This document shows positions 25,163 to 33,164 of a DNA stretch of 54,747 nucleotides, in pieces. Both the position numbers and the translations under genes were made by a program. The notes below the pieces were generated by a model, which was given only the letters and a program-made list of their open reading frames with translations, was not told the DNA's origin and ran no database searches. Location of the stretch: contig NZ_JAAIYA010000045.1 of assembly GCF_010894405.1 (NCBI RefSeq), positions 1 to 54,747 of the forward strand, written 5' to 3'. Position 1 is the stretch's first letter, and every line of letters starts with the position of its first letter. This stretch comes from Pyxidicoccus caerfyrddinensis. GTDB taxonomy: Bacteria > Myxococcota > Myxococcia > Myxococcales > Myxococcaceae.

Positions 25163-26494
25163 ATGACCGAGCGCAGCCGGACCCGCATCGACGCACGGGA
25201 AGAGCACTCGCCCGAGGACATCCGCCGCCGCCTGGAGGGTGGGGCGGAGGTGCTCGACGTCGCCCATGCGCGCCATGCCGCGCTGGAGGCGGTACTGAGC
25301 AGCCGCTGGTGGATGCGCCGCCTGCGCGCGAGCCCGGAGCTGGTGCCCGAGTGGCGCAAGCACGAGCCGGTGGTGGCCGAGGCGCTGGAGCGCGTGAAGC
25401 GGCGCGCGCGGGCGGAAGACTGGCCGGAGGACACGCCGGTGCGGAGGACCCTCCGCGAACTGGAGGCGTGCAGGACCCGGCTCGAAGCCCTGGTGCGGCA
25501 GCGACTGACGGCCCTCGCGCCCGTGCCCGAGGCACCCTCCCTGGAGGTCGGCCTCGCGCGCCTGCACGCCCTGGCGCGGCGGAAGGTGTCGCGCACCCTG
25601 GCGCCCGGTGAGGTGGTCGTCCTCAAGGGCTGGCAGAACGGGCGGGCCTTCTCCCGGGACTCGCGGCAGTGGCCGTTCGTCCTCTTCCTCCTAGGCTACC
25701 TCCTGTATCTCATTTTGATGTTTCCGCTCGGGCGCGTGATTGGGGAATGGGCGTTGCTGGGGATTGCGGCCTTCGTGTTCCTCCCGATGCTCTGGGGAGT
25801 GCTCCGCTCCCTGTCGAGGCTCGGACGCTTCTGGCTGACGCGTGAGCGGCTGGTGTGGAAGCCCGTGCTCGGCGCGGCTGAGTCAGTGCCCCTGAGCAGC
25901 ATTCCCCCGGGAGGCGTCCACCTGGAGCTGGCTACGGACAGCGTCCGCGTGGACGGGGAGGTCCGGGTCCATATGCAGGACCTGAGGAATGCGACCCAGC
26001 TGGCGGTGCTCCTCGAACTGCACCGCCAGCTTCCGCTGCCCGGGGCCACACGGGCCGCGAGCCCGGGGCCGCCCCTCATTCTTCAGGGGACTCTGCAAGG
26101 CACGGGCAGCTCGGGGGAGAGCGGCCAGGTCATCCTGCGCCCGGAGGGGATTTCCTTCATCCCTGGTAGCAGCGGTGCCGCGGCGCTCCAGTCCTTCTCG
26201 GGGCAGCGCGTGGACCTGCCCGTGACGCTGAGCCAGGTGATGGAGCATCTGCGAGCGCTGCCGGAGGCGGAGTTCGACGCCCGCGTGGCACGCCTCGTGG
26301 ATGCCCTGGGCGGGGTGCACTGGCCAGCAACGGAGGCGTCTCCCCGGGATGTGAAGTGGGAATGGGACAAGCTCCACATCACCCGTGACGGGCGCTCGCT
26401 GGTGGTCTCCGTGGACCGGTCCCAGCAGGCCTCCGTGGAGCGCTTGCTGCGCGCATGGGGACGCTTTCCTGGCGCGGGCGACTCCCATGAATGA
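25163..26494 (+). CDS. Conserved hypothetical membrane protein
   Basis: 443 residues I do not recognise. The first 165 residues are charged and helical (many Arg/Glu, with a WWMRRLRASPELVPEW segment). Two adjacent hydrophobic segments (about 177-195 and 200-217, WPFVLFLLGYLLYLILMFPLG and LLGIAAFVFLPMLWGVL) form a helical hairpin. Next comes a strand-rich segment (RFWLTRERLVWKP ... VHLELATDSVRVDGEVRVHM) resembling the PH-like domain of bacterial bPH2 membrane proteins, then a variable C-terminal part. The topology suggests both soluble parts face the cytoplasm. The last 116 bases overlap the convergent ChaN-like gene on the other strand. I assign no function. Confidence 0.65.
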   Translation: MTERSRTRIDAREEHSPEDIRRRLEGGAEVLDVAHARHAALEAVLSSRWWMRRLRASPELVPEWRKHEPVVAEALERVKRRARAEDWPEDTPVRRTLRELEACRTRLEALVRQRLTALAPVPEAPSLEVGLARLHALARRKVSRTLAPGEVVVLKGWQNGRAFSRDSRQWPFVLFLLGYLLYLILMFPLGRVIGEWALLGIAAFVFLPMLWGVLRSLSRLGRFWLTRERLVWKPVLGAAESVPLSSIPPGGVHLELATDSVRVDGEVRVHMQDLRNATQLAVLLELHRQLPLPGATRAASPGPPLILQGTLQGTGSSGESGQVILRPEGISFIPGSSGAAALQSFSGQRVDLPVTLSQVMEHLRALPEAEFDARVARLVDALGGVHWPATEASPRDVKWEWDKLHITRDGRSLVVSVDRSQQASVERLLRAWGRFPGAGDSHE

Positions 26495-27542
26495 GCGCGG
26501 CGCACGGGTCTTCCTGTGGCGTCGCCGGGGTGAACCACACGTAGTCGAAGGGCAGGGCGCTCGCGGAGAACGAGGCCGCGGAGTCCTTCGGCTCGGGAGC
26601 CTCGGGAGAGACCTCCAGCAGCCCCACGGACACGACCTTCTTCCCGGGTGCACGGCGTGCCAGATGCGCGGGCACGCCCCGGTCCGTCCGCGCGTGCCCG
26701 TTGCCGGTGATGAGGATGCCTCCGTCGCCGGTGTCCGCCGACAGCAGCCTGTCCGCGAGGTGCGCGTCCCGGGCGCGCTGTGCCTGCACCATGGGTCCGA
26801 GCATCTCCGCGGGAAGCTGTCCGCAGTGCGCCTGGTCCTGTTCCTCGCGCATGTTCCTCGCGACGTCCTCGGGCAGCGGCGTATCCAGTCCCAGCCGTGA
26901 GCGCAGCGCCGCCGGCAGGGCCTCCGGTCCTCGCTTCACGATGTCCCGCACCTGCGTACGTGGGAGGTTGGCGGCCACCACCGGCAGCCCCGTTTCCAAG
27001 CCGGCGGCGAACACCGGACGGTAGAGCGTCCAGTCCGGCCAGCCGCTGTGGGCCCAGTCCACCGCGAGCGCCAGCGCATCCACGTCCTCCGGTGCGCGGG
27101 CGAGCGACGCATCCACGGCGGGCTGCTGCTCCACGTCCAGCATCTCGAAGGCCAGTGCCGGCTTTCGTCCGCTGCTCGCCATGGCCCGCACCAGCTTCGC
27201 CTGGAGTCGGTGGTGGTCCGGCTGGTCATGCCGCTCGCCCAGCACGACGAAGCGCGCGCTTCCGAGGGCGCGTAGCAATTCCGCCTCGTCCACGAAGCGG
27301 TTGCCCTTCACGTCCCAGATGCGCCCGGCGAGCGGGTGGTCGCGGTACAGCGGCGAGGACCCACCGCCGGGCAACGCCGCGTCGCCGGACTGCGCATCTG
27401 GAGGCCGGGCGCTCCTGTGCTTCTGGTGAACGGGAGCTGCCGACGCAGACGCTGTCTCCCCTGAATCATCAGGGCGCGTGGCCCCGGAGTGGGCACAGCC
27501 AGCGAAGAGGAGCAGTACGGAGGCGGCGAGGTACGTACGCAT
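26379..27542 (-). CDS. ChaN-like lipoprotein
   Basis: 387 residues with a lipobox (LLFAGC, Cys16). After a low-complexity stretch comes the ChaN/PDZ-EreA-like domain: ARFVVLGERHDQPDHHRLQAKLV with the clustered His residues, FEMLDVEQQPAVD, SGWPDWTLYRPVF, NLPRTQVRDIV, and GGILITGNGHARTDRGVPAHL. ChaN proteins bind heme or iron at the outer membrane in known cases, so a role in iron or heme handling is plausible but unproven here. GGAGGG before the ATG supports the start. The last 38 or so residues after DYVWFTPATPQEDPC are unusually basic and are encoded antisense to the end of the neighbouring gene, so the C-terminal extension may be non-conserved. Confidence 0.82.
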   Translation of the reverse strand: MRTYLAASVLLLFAGCAHSGATRPDDSGETASASAAPVHQKHRSARPPDAQSGDAALPGGGSSPLYRDHPLAGRIWDVKGNRFVDEAELLRALGSARFVVLGERHDQPDHHRLQAKLVRAMASSGRKPALAFEMLDVEQQPAVDASLARAPEDVDALALAVDWAHSGWPDWTLYRPVFAAGLETGLPVVAANLPRTQVRDIVKRGPEALPAALRSRLGLDTPLPEDVARNMREEQDQAHCGQLPAEMLGPMVQAQRARDAHLADRLLSADTGDGGILITGNGHARTDRGVPAHLARRAPGKKVVSVGLLEVSPEAPEPKDSAASFSASALPFDYVWFTPATPQEDPCAALIHGSRPRQESVPMRAASAPRRPAGTGPRRPPASARHG

Positions 27543-27763
27543 CACGCCCTCCACTCCGCCACAGCGTCGCCGCCGCGTGCCAACTCTTTTGAGAAGGAGT
27601 GGTCTCCCCGCGACGCCTGGGGGCCGAGCCGGGTGTCCTCGGGCCGCGCTGCGAACCGAAGGGTGGTGAGGGCTACGGCCGCAGGTTAGGAAGCGCTCCC
27701 CTCGCGGGTGGAGGGTCATCCCTCAACCGCTCGTGGTCGCTCCAGCGCTGACGGCGTGAAACC

Positions 27764-27791
27764 CCGGCCCCACCGCGCGACGTGGGGCCGG
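27764..27791. terminator. Hairpin, distal of a tandem pair
   Basis: CCGGCCCCAC at 27764-27773 pairs perfectly with GTGGGGCCGG at 27782-27791 around an eight-base loop. On the minus strand it is the second hairpin met by transcription leaving the gene ending at 27860. Confidence 0.6.
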
Positions 27792-27798
27792 AAGCACT

Positions 27799-27847
27799 GA
27801 AGGGCCCGTGCGCCTCCCGCCTTCTCAGCGGCGCGCGCGGGCCCTTC
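27799..27847. terminator. Long hairpin just past the gene ending at 27860
   Basis: Fifteen base pairs (27799-27813 with 27833-27847, one G-T wobble) with GAAGGGCCCG against CGGGCCCTTC at the base and a 19-base loop. It begins 13 bases past the stop codon of the minus-strand gene. Together with the second hairpin it forms a tandem terminator, though without a T tract. Confidence 0.7.
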
Positions 27848-27859
27848 GGTGCGTGCGGG

Positions 27860-28345
27860 CTACTTCGCGTCCACCACCAGCACCGTCCAGCGGTCCGTGG
27901 AGTGGTCGATGCGCACGTTGGCGGCACCGGCCTCCTGGAGCTGCTGCACGATGCTCTCCAGGAAGGTGAGGTGCTCCTTGGGCGCGTCCACGAAGATGTG
28001 CTTCGAGCCGGTGCCCTTCGCCTTCGGCTTCTTCGCCGGGGCGCCGGCCGCGCCGTTGAGCGCCTCCGGGGTGGCGGCGGCCTTGAGCCGGGACGCGGGG
28101 TCCTCGTCAGCGCCGGCCTCCGGCGCGCTCTCCGGCTCCTCGGCGGCCGGCGCGGGCGCGGCGGACTCGACCTCCTCCTCGGCCTGCTCGCGAAGCTGGT
28201 TGAAGGTCTTCAGGTTGATGGCCGCACCGAACTTCGACTTGAAGGACTCCAGCGCCTCCTTGGTGCTGATGTCCGGCTGCTGGCGGAAGAGTTCGAGCAG
28301 GTAGGCGTGGCGCTCCTGGGTCTGCTCCTGGGAAGTCCTCGGCAT
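27860..28345 (-). CDS. Conserved hypothetical protein with Ala/Pro-rich linker
   Basis: 161 residues, no signal peptide. The N-terminal 50 residues are helical (RHAYLLELFRQQPDISTKEALESFKSKFG), resembling a small DNA- or protein-binding helical bundle. An acidic Ala/Pro/Glu-rich linker with a basic KKPKAKGTGS patch follows, and a compact C-terminal domain (KHIFVDAPKEHLTFLESIVQQLQEAG, then VRIDHSTDRWTVLVVDAK) ends the protein. I do not recognise the family. AGGAG lies about ten bases before the ATG. The gene is followed by two strong hairpins, which suggests it is well expressed and transcribed on its own (inference). Confidence 0.7.
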   Translation of the reverse strand: MPRTSQEQTQERHAYLLELFRQQPDISTKEALESFKSKFGAAINLKTFNQLREQAEEEVESAAPAPAAEEPESAPEAGADEDPASRLKAAATPEALNGAAGAPAKKPKAKGTGSKHIFVDAPKEHLTFLESIVQQLQEAGAANVRIDHSTDRWTVLVVDAK

Positions 28346-28477
28346 CGTCTTCAAGCTCCTGAGAGTGTTGCGAAACGGAAAGGCGGCGCACCCTAGCCGA
28401 GCGTTCATGTGGACGAAAGGTGGGGCTGTGTCGCCCCCCGACCGACGGCTTGCCGGCGCCTCCCGGAGGGGCGCGGC

Positions 28478-30520
28478 TCAGGCCGGTTTGCGCTTGCGGC
28501 GCCGCAGGAGCGCGGCCCCCAGCGCCACCGGGACCAGCACGCCGCCGCCCAGGGCCGCGAGCGTGCGGCGGCGCAGCCCCTTCCAGTTGAAGGACAGCTT
28601 CGGCTGCTGCGCTCGCGCCCGCTCGAAGTCCGGCTCCGGGCACTCCTGGCCGAAGGACATCCATTCCCCGTCCTTGAGGTTGGCGCCGTTCTTCACATAG
28701 GTGCGCCACAGGCGCTGGACCCGCTCCGGCTCGGTGCTCGCGGTGTAGCGCGCCGCACGGCAGAGCAGCACCGCGTAGGCCTGGCTGCGCTTGGGCAGCA
28801 GCTCCGCGGCCTGCTCGGCGAGGTCTGCCGCCGTGGAGCGGTAGTGGAAGCGCACCGCGTGCGGAGGCGCATGGGCCTTCAGCCGCTGCTGCTCGGCCTC
28901 CGTGACGAGGGGCAGCTCCGCCATCTTCTTCCGCGCTTCCTCCTTCGCGGGTGGCAGCTCGTTGGAGCCGAGGAAGCTGTCCAGGTCATAGAAGCCGTCC
29001 ACCTGGGCCCAGTCCGGCGCGGCCTCGGTGCCCAGCACCTCCATGCCCGCCGTGCGCGCGAGCCGCGCGGCGTCGTAGAGCGCCCGGGCCCGGTCCACCG
29101 CGTCGCTCGTCGACTCCGCGCGCTCGCGGGCCTCCACGTACTGCCGCGCGGGCAGCTCGAACCGTGTGCCCTGGAAGTACTCCAGCGCCTTCGCGCCCGC
29201 GCCGGAGCGCAGGAGCCGCCGGCCGAGCAGCAGCCGCAGGCGTCCCTTCAGGGTGTTCGTTCCTTCGTTGGCATCGTCGTCCCAGGCCAGGGCCAGCTCG
29301 GGCACGCACCGCTCCTCGGGGAAGGAGGCGACGAACCGCTGGAGCTCCTCCACCGTGAGCACGCGCTCGGCCACGTAGGCGAGGTCCGGCCAGGAGCAGC
29401 TCGCCACCAACCGCTCCGCGGACTGCGAGAAGTCGCCGCGCGTCAGCGCGAGCAGAGCGCGCTCGCCTTCCGCGCGCATGTGGGGACGCAGGGTGCCGAG
29501 CTGTGACTCACCGACCCAGTCCTCTGCTTCAGGGAGTCCCTCCACGGCCTGCGCGAGGTACTGCTCCGCCGCCGTCCGGTCTCCCCGGCGCAGCGCGAGC
29601 TTCGCCTTCACCCAGGCGGAGAGCGGGGTGGCCTCCTGCCCGGCGAAGCGCTCGGCCAGGTCGAAGCGGCCCATGCTCCACGCCGCCGCCGCGAGCCGGT
29701 CCGCGCCTTCGGGCCCGGGCACGGCCGCGAGCGACTCCAGCACGTGTCGCATCTGGCCCTGGCCTTCCTCCTCGTACCACGCCCACTCCCGCCCGCGCGT
29801 CCAGACGTAGGTCGCCATCAGCCGCCAGGCCAGCGGGTCCTTCAGGGCCTCGCGCAACCGGGCGTCGTCCCTCCGGAGCGCCCGCGCTACCAGGAGCAGG
29901 GACGTGTTTCCGCTGGAGCTGCCGTGTGCCGCCTGCTCCGCATAGAGCCGGATGGCGCCCGCGTCATCTCCCTGCTGGAGCAGCAGGCGCGCCTCTTCAC
30001 CCAGGCTCGCCACCGCCAGCCCCAGTGGGTCGTCGAAGCCCTGGCGGGCCAGCTCGCGCACCTCCGCGAAGCGGGGCCGCGCCTCGTGCTCCAGGCCCGC
30101 GCCCGCCGTGCGCGCCAGCATGAACGCGGCGAAGGTGGAGAAGTGGCGGCGCTCCTCCGCGGGCAGTGCGAGCACATCCAGGAAGCGGGCGCGTGCAGCC
30201 ATGGAGTCCCCGGCGTGGAAGGCCTTCGCGCCCTCGGCGTACAGCGCCGTCTCCCGGGCCCCGCCGCCCTCGCGCGCGCCCTTGGGGTCGCCCTGCTCGT
30301 CGGCGTCCTCCACGACTTCCACCACCTGGAACGTGTCCACGGGCTTCGGCAGCAGCCGCGCGGCTTCGAGCGAGAAGGCGCCTTCCGGCAGCTGCGCGAG
30401 GGTGCCGGCCCTGTCGCTCAGCAGCTCGGGCGGGAAGTCGGGGCCGCATGCGCGTGCCTCCCGCAGGGGCGCGAGCAGCATCAGGACGACGAGGGACGCG
30501 AAGAGGCTACGGCACGACAA
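28478..30520 (-). CDS. Exported TPR-like protein with C-terminal membrane anchor
   Basis: About 680 residues when started at the TTG at 30520, which directly precedes a signal peptide (LFASLVVLMLLAPLREARA) and has GAGG seven bases upstream; no ATG gives this. The mature part begins ACGPDFPPELL and is a long array of helical repeats rich in Ala, Leu and Glu (for example KAFHAGDSMAARARFLDVLAL and KAKLALRRGDRTAAEQYLAQAVEGL) resembling TPR units. The protein ends with a hydrophobic helix (LAALGGGVLVPVALGAALL) and a basic tail RRRKRKPA, as in C-terminally anchored or sorted surface proteins. Its start overlaps the end of the DUF3142 lipoprotein gene by 14 bases. Function unknown. Confidence 0.75.
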   Translation of the reverse strand: MSCRSLFASLVVLMLLAPLREARACGPDFPPELLSDRAGTLAQLPEGAFSLEAARLLPKPVDTFQVVEVVEDADEQGDPKGAREGGGARETALYAEGAKAFHAGDSMAARARFLDVLALPAEERRHFSTFAAFMLARTAGAGLEHEARPRFAEVRELARQGFDDPLGLAVASLGEEARLLLQQGDDAGAIRLYAEQAAHGSSSGNTSLLLVARALRRDDARLREALKDPLAWRLMATYVWTRGREWAWYEEEGQGQMRHVLESLAAVPGPEGADRLAAAAWSMGRFDLAERFAGQEATPLSAWVKAKLALRRGDRTAAEQYLAQAVEGLPEAEDWVGESQLGTLRPHMRAEGERALLALTRGDFSQSAERLVASCSWPDLAYVAERVLTVEELQRFVASFPEERCVPELALAWDDDANEGTNTLKGRLRLLLGRRLLRSGAGAKALEYFQGTRFELPARQYVEARERAESTSDAVDRARALYDAARLARTAGMEVLGTEAAPDWAQVDGFYDLDSFLGSNELPPAKEEARKKMAELPLVTEAEQQRLKAHAPPHAVRFHYRSTAADLAEQAAELLPKRSQAYAVLLCRAARYTASTEPERVQRLWRTYVKNGANLKDGEWMSFGQECPEPDFERARAQQPKLSFNWKGLRRRTLAALGGGVLVPVALGAALLRRRKRKPA

Positions 30521-31631
30521 GAGACACCTCGGTTCCCCGCACGAAGCCGACGACACGGCGCTCTCCGGCGCGCAGGCGGGGAGGCGTGCGCGCCACGAGG
30601 GAAGTCCCGTGCGGGGCGTAGCCGCCCACGCCGTCCAGGACCTCCAGGTTTCCAGAAAGGGTGAGGCGCATGGGCGCATCCGCGTCCACGCGGCCGGTGT
30701 TCTCGATGACGATGTCCCGCGTCCCGCCGCCGGCGTCCACCAGCCGGGGCGTGAGGCTTGGAGTCAGCGGCTCGCCGCGCACCACGGCCTCCAGCGTGGA
30801 GCGGCTCCACGCATCCGGGTCTCCCCGGTGGCCGAGCCGGAACCAGATGACGCCCGTCACGCCGCGCACGGGGCGCTCGCGCAAGAGGGCCACGAAGCGC
30901 GAGACGTCGCGGGGCTCCGCGGACAGGCGCGTCCCGTCCCGCAGCCTCACGCGGTAGGTGGGCAGGGCGACGCGGAAGGCGCGGCCCGTGGCCTTGGACC
31001 AGGACTCGACGAAGCCCAGGGCTTCCTCGGTTGTGAAGAGCGTGGGCGCGCGCACCGCGTGGACCTGGAGGACGACGTCGTCGGGGATGGAGGCCAGCCG
31101 CTCCACGTCCGGCGACGCGGCCCAGGTGGGCAGGGCGGTGATGGAGAGCTTCAAGTCCGGCACGAGCGCCCGCTCACGCTCCAGCCAGTCTGTGTAGCCG
31201 GCCAGCGCGGAGGTGGCGCAGTCGTGGTCCACCTCGATGCCACGGACGCGGACGCCCCGGGCCTTCCAGGCGCGGGCGTGCGCGGCGACCTCTTCGAGGG
31301 AGATGCCGTCGAGCGGCGCCGTGCCGTCCACCCGCAGCACCGCCACCACCTCACGTCCGGAGCGGACCAGTGCGTCCACGTCCACCGCCACGTCCACCGG
31401 GGTGCGCCTGGGGCCGGAGCGCTCACGTGCGAGGATGCGCAGGGCTCCGAACTCCGCGGGCACCCGGGTGAGGGCATCGCTCAGCTCCGGGCTCCAGTCC
31501 CGCTGCCACACGTAGGCTTCATGGGTGAGGGGGGCCGGAGCCCCTCGCGAGCAGGCGAGGCCGAGCGCGAGCAGCAGCACACAGGCCCAGGCCTGGGAGT
31601 GGTGCCGCCGGAAATGCTCGCGAGAGGTCAT
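30507..31631 (-). CDS. DUF3142 family lipoprotein
   Basis: 374 residues with a lipobox (ALGLAC, Cys27). The mature part has the DUF3142 features HEAYVWQRDWSPEL, a conserved EVDHDCATSALAGYTDWLERE, VVLQVHAV, and VSRFVALL ... GVIWFRLG, consistent with a TIM-barrel, glycoside hydrolase-like fold. The second half is strand-rich. Function unknown. Its stop codon lies within the start region of the following TPR-like gene (14-base overlap), so the two are co-translated and likely act together at the cell envelope. A GTG at 31649 is a possible alternative start. Confidence 0.8.
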   Translation of the reverse strand: MTSREHFRRHHSQAWACVLLLALGLACSRGAPAPLTHEAYVWQRDWSPELSDALTRVPAEFGALRILARERSGPRRTPVDVAVDVDALVRSGREVVAVLRVDGTAPLDGISLEEVAAHARAWKARGVRVRGIEVDHDCATSALAGYTDWLERERALVPDLKLSITALPTWAASPDVERLASIPDDVVLQVHAVRAPTLFTTEEALGFVESWSKATGRAFRVALPTYRVRLRDGTRLSAEPRDVSRFVALLRERPVRGVTGVIWFRLGHRGDPDAWSRSTLEAVVRGEPLTPSLTPRLVDAGGGTRDIVIENTGRVDADAPMRLTLSGNLEVLDGVGGYAPHGTSLVARTPPRLRAGERRVVGFVRGTEVSLVVP

Positions 31632-31766
31632 GGCCAGAAGGCCGCCCACCGTGGCGCGGAGAGCGCGTCACGGGAGCGGGAGGTGCGGTGCCATGGTGCC
31701 ACACCCCGATGACTTCTGTTCCGTCATGGCGCTGCCTGGCCGGCCGCTCCGGCGACGGCGGGGCGT

Positions 31767-32387
31767 TCAGTTCGGGGGCGGCGCCGCGCTGTGGTCGCAG
31801 TGCAGCAGCGGCGCTGGGTCGAAGCAGGTGAAGACGTCGTTGTCATCGATGCGGCACACGCCGTCCGGCGTGCTGGCGCACCTCACCTCCGTGCGCGTGG
31901 CCTTGCAGTCATAGCCGCAGCTCACCGTCTCGGAGGCATTGAGGCAGCGGGGCCGGGCGGTGTCGGCGCCATACTGGTGGATGACGCTCTCCGGCGGGTC
32001 CCAGCAGACGAGCCGCGCGAAGTGCGTGGCGCACACGCCATAGGGCGTGCTGTTGCAGGCCACCTCGCCCTGGAAGAGCCGACAGTTGTAGCCACACGCC
32101 ACCTGGCCCCGGCTCTCCTTGCACTCGGGCTTCGCGCCCGAGTCCGGCGGATGGTGGATGACGACGCGCGGCGGGTCCCAGCAGTGCACCCGGCCGGCCA
32201 AGACCTGGCACACCCCATAGGCCGTCCGGGCACAGGCCGTGCCCGAGGTGCTGGTCTTGCACTGGTACCCGCACACCGTCCTTCCCTGGGACGACACGCA
32301 CTCGGGCGGTGGCGTGCGGGGAGGGGACGCCTGGGGAGTTTCCACGGGTGTGGAGGCCAACCACAACATCGCGAGGAGGGAGAGCAT
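31767..32387 (-). CDS. Secreted protein with three tandem six-cysteine repeats
   Basis: 206 residues. A hydrophobic start (MLSLLAMLWLASTP) resembles a short signal peptide. The rest consists of three repeats, at about residues 30-73, 89-131 and 148-191, each of the form C, eight residues, CGYxC(K/R), six to nine residues, C, TxxGVC, about eight residues, C(W/F)DP. Six cysteines per repeat point to disulfide-stabilised modules outside the cytoplasm. The linkers between repeats contain His pairs (VVIHHPPD, VIHQYG). I do not recognise the family. It is close to the lipoprotein gene at 32421, 34 bases upstream, on the same strand. Confidence 0.7.
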   Translation of the reverse strand: MLSLLAMLWLASTPVETPQASPPRTPPPECVSSQGRTVCGYQCKTSTSGTACARTAYGVCQVLAGRVHCWDPPRVVIHHPPDSGAKPECKESRGQVACGYNCRLFQGEVACNSTPYGVCATHFARLVCWDPPESVIHQYGADTARPRCLNASETVSCGYDCKATRTEVRCASTPDGVCRIDDNDVFTCFDPAPLLHCDHSAAPPPN

Positions 32388-32420
32388 GGTGAGCCCCCGA
32401 CGAAATGGACGCGAATTTAT

Positions 32421-33125
32421 TCACTGATTGGGCGGAATGACGAAGCGCCCGTCCTTCCCGAGGGGGAGCCGGGTGACGCGGCGCTGCTGGATGTCGAGGT
32501 ACAGGTCCTTCCCCTTCGGGAAGAGTGTCACCGAGGGGACGATGAGCTGGTGCTCCGGGGGGCTGCCCAATGCAATCCACATGCGATTGCCATCGGTACC
32601 CAGTGTCACCCACCGCGTCTGCGGTCCGTCGGGCGTCGCCGTCATCTCCATCCGCACCAGGAGGATGGCCAGCTTCCCATCCTGGGACGTCCACGTATTG
32701 GCGAGCGACAGGCCCACCGGCGATGACTGCCAGGTGGACCAGGTGTTCACCACGCAGAAGCCTCCCGCGTGTGGGCGCGCCACCACCAGCGAGCCGCCTC
32801 CCTCCGGGCCCTTGGTGCTGTGCTCCATCAGCCCGAAGACCTGCACCGGCCCCGTCGCGAGCGACAGTTCCTGCTGGAAGGCGGGCTTCACCGCGTCACC
32901 TGGATGGAAGCCCAGGTGTTCGAAGGTGAGCGCGGGCACCCAGCTCCGGGAAGCCAGCTCCGGCCGGAAGCCCAGCTCCAGGTTCAGCTCATCGGGAATG
33001 CTGTCCGGACAGGTGGGCTTCGGTGCCTCGGCTTGCTTCGACGCCGCGAGGTTCGACAGCGCGGCGCACCCGCTCATCAACCCCAGCACACAACCCAGGA
33101 CCCACACCCTGCTCGCGTGACGCAT
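32421..33125 (-). CDS. Lipoprotein of unknown function
   Basis: 234 residues with a lipobox (GLMSGC, Cys20). The mature part is strand-rich, without repeats (for example SLVVARPHAGGFCVVNTW, TRWVTLGTDGNRMWIALGSP and KDLYLDIQQRRVTRLPLG), and contains two cysteines after the lipid-bearing one. I see no known domain. The ribosome binding site GGAGGG lies inside a small hairpin directly before the ATG. It is followed by the cysteine-repeat gene after 34 bases, which probably shares its transcript. Confidence 0.7.
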   Translation of the reverse strand: MRHASRVWVLGCVLGLMSGCAALSNLAASKQAEAPKPTCPDSIPDELNLELGFRPELASRSWVPALTFEHLGFHPGDAVKPAFQQELSLATGPVQVFGLMEHSTKGPEGGGSLVVARPHAGGFCVVNTWSTWQSSPVGLSLANTWTSQDGKLAILLVRMEMTATPDGPQTRWVTLGTDGNRMWIALGSPPEHQLIVPSVTLFPKGKDLYLDIQQRRVTRLPLGKDGRFVIPPNQ

Positions 33126-33126
33126 T

Positions 33127-33146
33127 CGCCCTCCTCAGAGAGGGCG
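33127..33146 (-). promoter_or_regulatory. Hairpin that covers the ribosome binding site of the lipoprotein gene
   Basis: CGCCCTC at 33127-33133 pairs with GAGGGCG at 33140-33146 around a six-base loop. On the minus strand the GGAGGG ribosome binding site of the gene starting at 33125 forms the 3' arm. It also lies 19 bases past the YgiQ gene stop, so it may instead be a small terminator. Confidence 0.4.
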
Positions 33147-33164
33147 GCGAGCATGCCACTTGCG

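Larger units (their letters stand above)
27543..27859. other. Intergenic region with two strong hairpins
   Basis: About 317 bases between two minus-strand genes. The first 220 bases hold the probable promoter of the ChaN-like gene but no element I can define. The last 100 bases contain two strong hairpins, listed separately. I see no protein-coding signal. Confidence 0.5.
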
